Below are positions 61,858 to 64,000 of a stretch of 64,000 nt of DNA, in pieces. Source of the DNA: Variovorax sp. Root473 (lineage in GTDB: Bacteria; Pseudomonadota; Gammaproteobacteria; Burkholderiales; Burkholderiaceae_C); NCBI RefSeq assembly GCF_001426505.1, contig NZ_LMEV01000017.1, positions 291,899 through 355,898 on the forward strand, written 5' to 3'. The position numbers and the translations under genes were made by a program. The notes under the pieces are model-generated. The model was not told where the DNA came from. It searched no databases and was given only the letters and a program-made list of their open reading frames with translations. Numbering within the stretch: position 1 is the first letter of the stretch; each line of letters opens with the position of its first letter.

Positions 61858-61893
61858 AGATATGTGAAATATCTGCTCAGGGTATTAGCAGAT
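61858..61893. promoter_or_regulatory. Two overlapping operator-like dyads
   Basis: AGATAT-GTGAA-ATATCT spans 61858-61874, and ATCTGCT-N9-AGCAGAT spans 61871-61893. They overlap by four bases, 87-123 bp upstream of the dapA-like start. Such AT-rich dyads are typical of GntR-, IclR- or LacI-type sites; no regulator gene is beside them, so the regulator would lie elsewhere. Confidence 0.55.
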
Positions 61894-62003
61894 TGCGTGC
61901 CAGACGAAATGGTGGTTGGACGCTTCGAAAAGGGGCGATCGGGCACCCGCAAGCACCGCGTTGGCGCACCTGCGCACTGACGCGCCTCGGGATGCAGCGG
62001 ACG

Positions 62004-62037
62004 AAAAAAAGCCCCGCTGCGGTGAACGCGGCGGGGC
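62004..62037 (-). terminator. Intrinsic terminator of maeB
   Basis: GCCCCGC (62011-62017) and GCGGGGC (62031-62037) form a strong stem. On the minus strand it is followed by a run of seven T (the A-run 62004-62010), just past the maeB stop at 62078. Confidence 0.85.
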
Positions 62038-62077
62038 GTGCGGCTCGTGACGGAGCCGGCGGCCTGGGTCAGCTCGG

Positions 62078-64000
<1,923 letters not shown>

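Larger units (their letters stand above)
61771..62077. promoter_or_regulatory. Promoter region of the dapA-like/TRAP operon and maeB 3' end
   Basis: This 307-bp gap has no gene. The part near the dapA-like start is AT-rich (around 61841-61893) and holds the overlapping dyads listed next. The distal part holds the maeB terminator. Short open frames here have no ribosome binding site or family likeness. Confidence 0.6.

Overview
The window is GC-rich throughout, tightly packed and bacterial. Gene content (urtABCDE, a PPK2, type IV minor pilins with PilY1, a CstA/YbdD pair, TRAP and NMT1-type ABC uptake systems, many GTG/TTG starts) points to a betaproteobacterium of the Comamonadaceae, most like Variovorax. 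This assignment is inference from gene content and protein style; no rRNA or tRNA gene was seen.

Layout. 0-2.8 kb: a YvlD/holin-like membrane protein, then a sensor kinase converging on a LuxR-type regulator. 2.9-7.5 kb (minus strand): a housekeeping run of rnm-like PHP phosphatase, DMT exporter, yciO, site-2 protease and trpS, the last carrying a C-terminal DUF1508-like extension. 7.7-12.8 kb: CorA-type channel, PPK2, PHB-depolymerase-like esterase, MFS exporter, MazG-like hydrolase. 12.9-18.7 kb: the complete urea ABC transporter urtABCDE, with overlapping cistrons. 18.8-24.4 kb: MFS, aldo/keto reductase, DedA-rhodanese fusion, Cache kinase and NarL-type regulator. 24.4-26.0 kb: a stretch that looks lower in GC, with a Gre-like protein, DUF1993 and a strong inverted repeat. 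26.0-31.0 kb: DUF938, NlpC/P60 lipoprotein, flavin monooxygenase and a DUF6502-DUF5666 pair. 31.1-37.4 kb (minus): type IV pilus operon pilE-pilV-pilW-pilX-pilY1-fimT. 37.7-42.6 kb: cstA-ybdD, LysR divergent from YeiH, and a Sel1-like protein.

42.6-46.4 kb is the part I find most unusual. An operon of an NMT1/Thi5-like binding protein, a CMP/dCMP-family deaminase and an orphan ureD is divergent from a Rieske oxygenase. The 352-bp intergenic region carries two nested inverted-repeat pairs with nearly one centre, as if one promoter/leader had been copied in mirror image to drive both sides. A second cluster at 54.6-57.7 kb has a paralogous 344-aa binding protein and another deaminase, this time with its permease and ATPase. 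Together these suggest uptake and deamination of nitrogenous heterocycles, possibly feeding urea to urease. The substrate and pathway are inference.

46.4-54.5 kb: dadA/lrp, OsmC, HxlR divergent from an NADP-dependent reductase, LpxO-like hydroxylase, PAP2 phosphatase, an OmpR/EnvZ-type pair and a small oxidoreductase-like protein. 57.9-61.8 kb: a DapA-family aldolase/lyase in an operon with a TRAP transporter (dctQ-dctM-dctP), preceded by overlapping operator-like dyads. 62.1-64 kb: maeB, cut by the right edge. Several divergent promoters carry clear dyads (pil, LysR/YeiH, dadA/lrp, HxlR, urt) and are listed separately.
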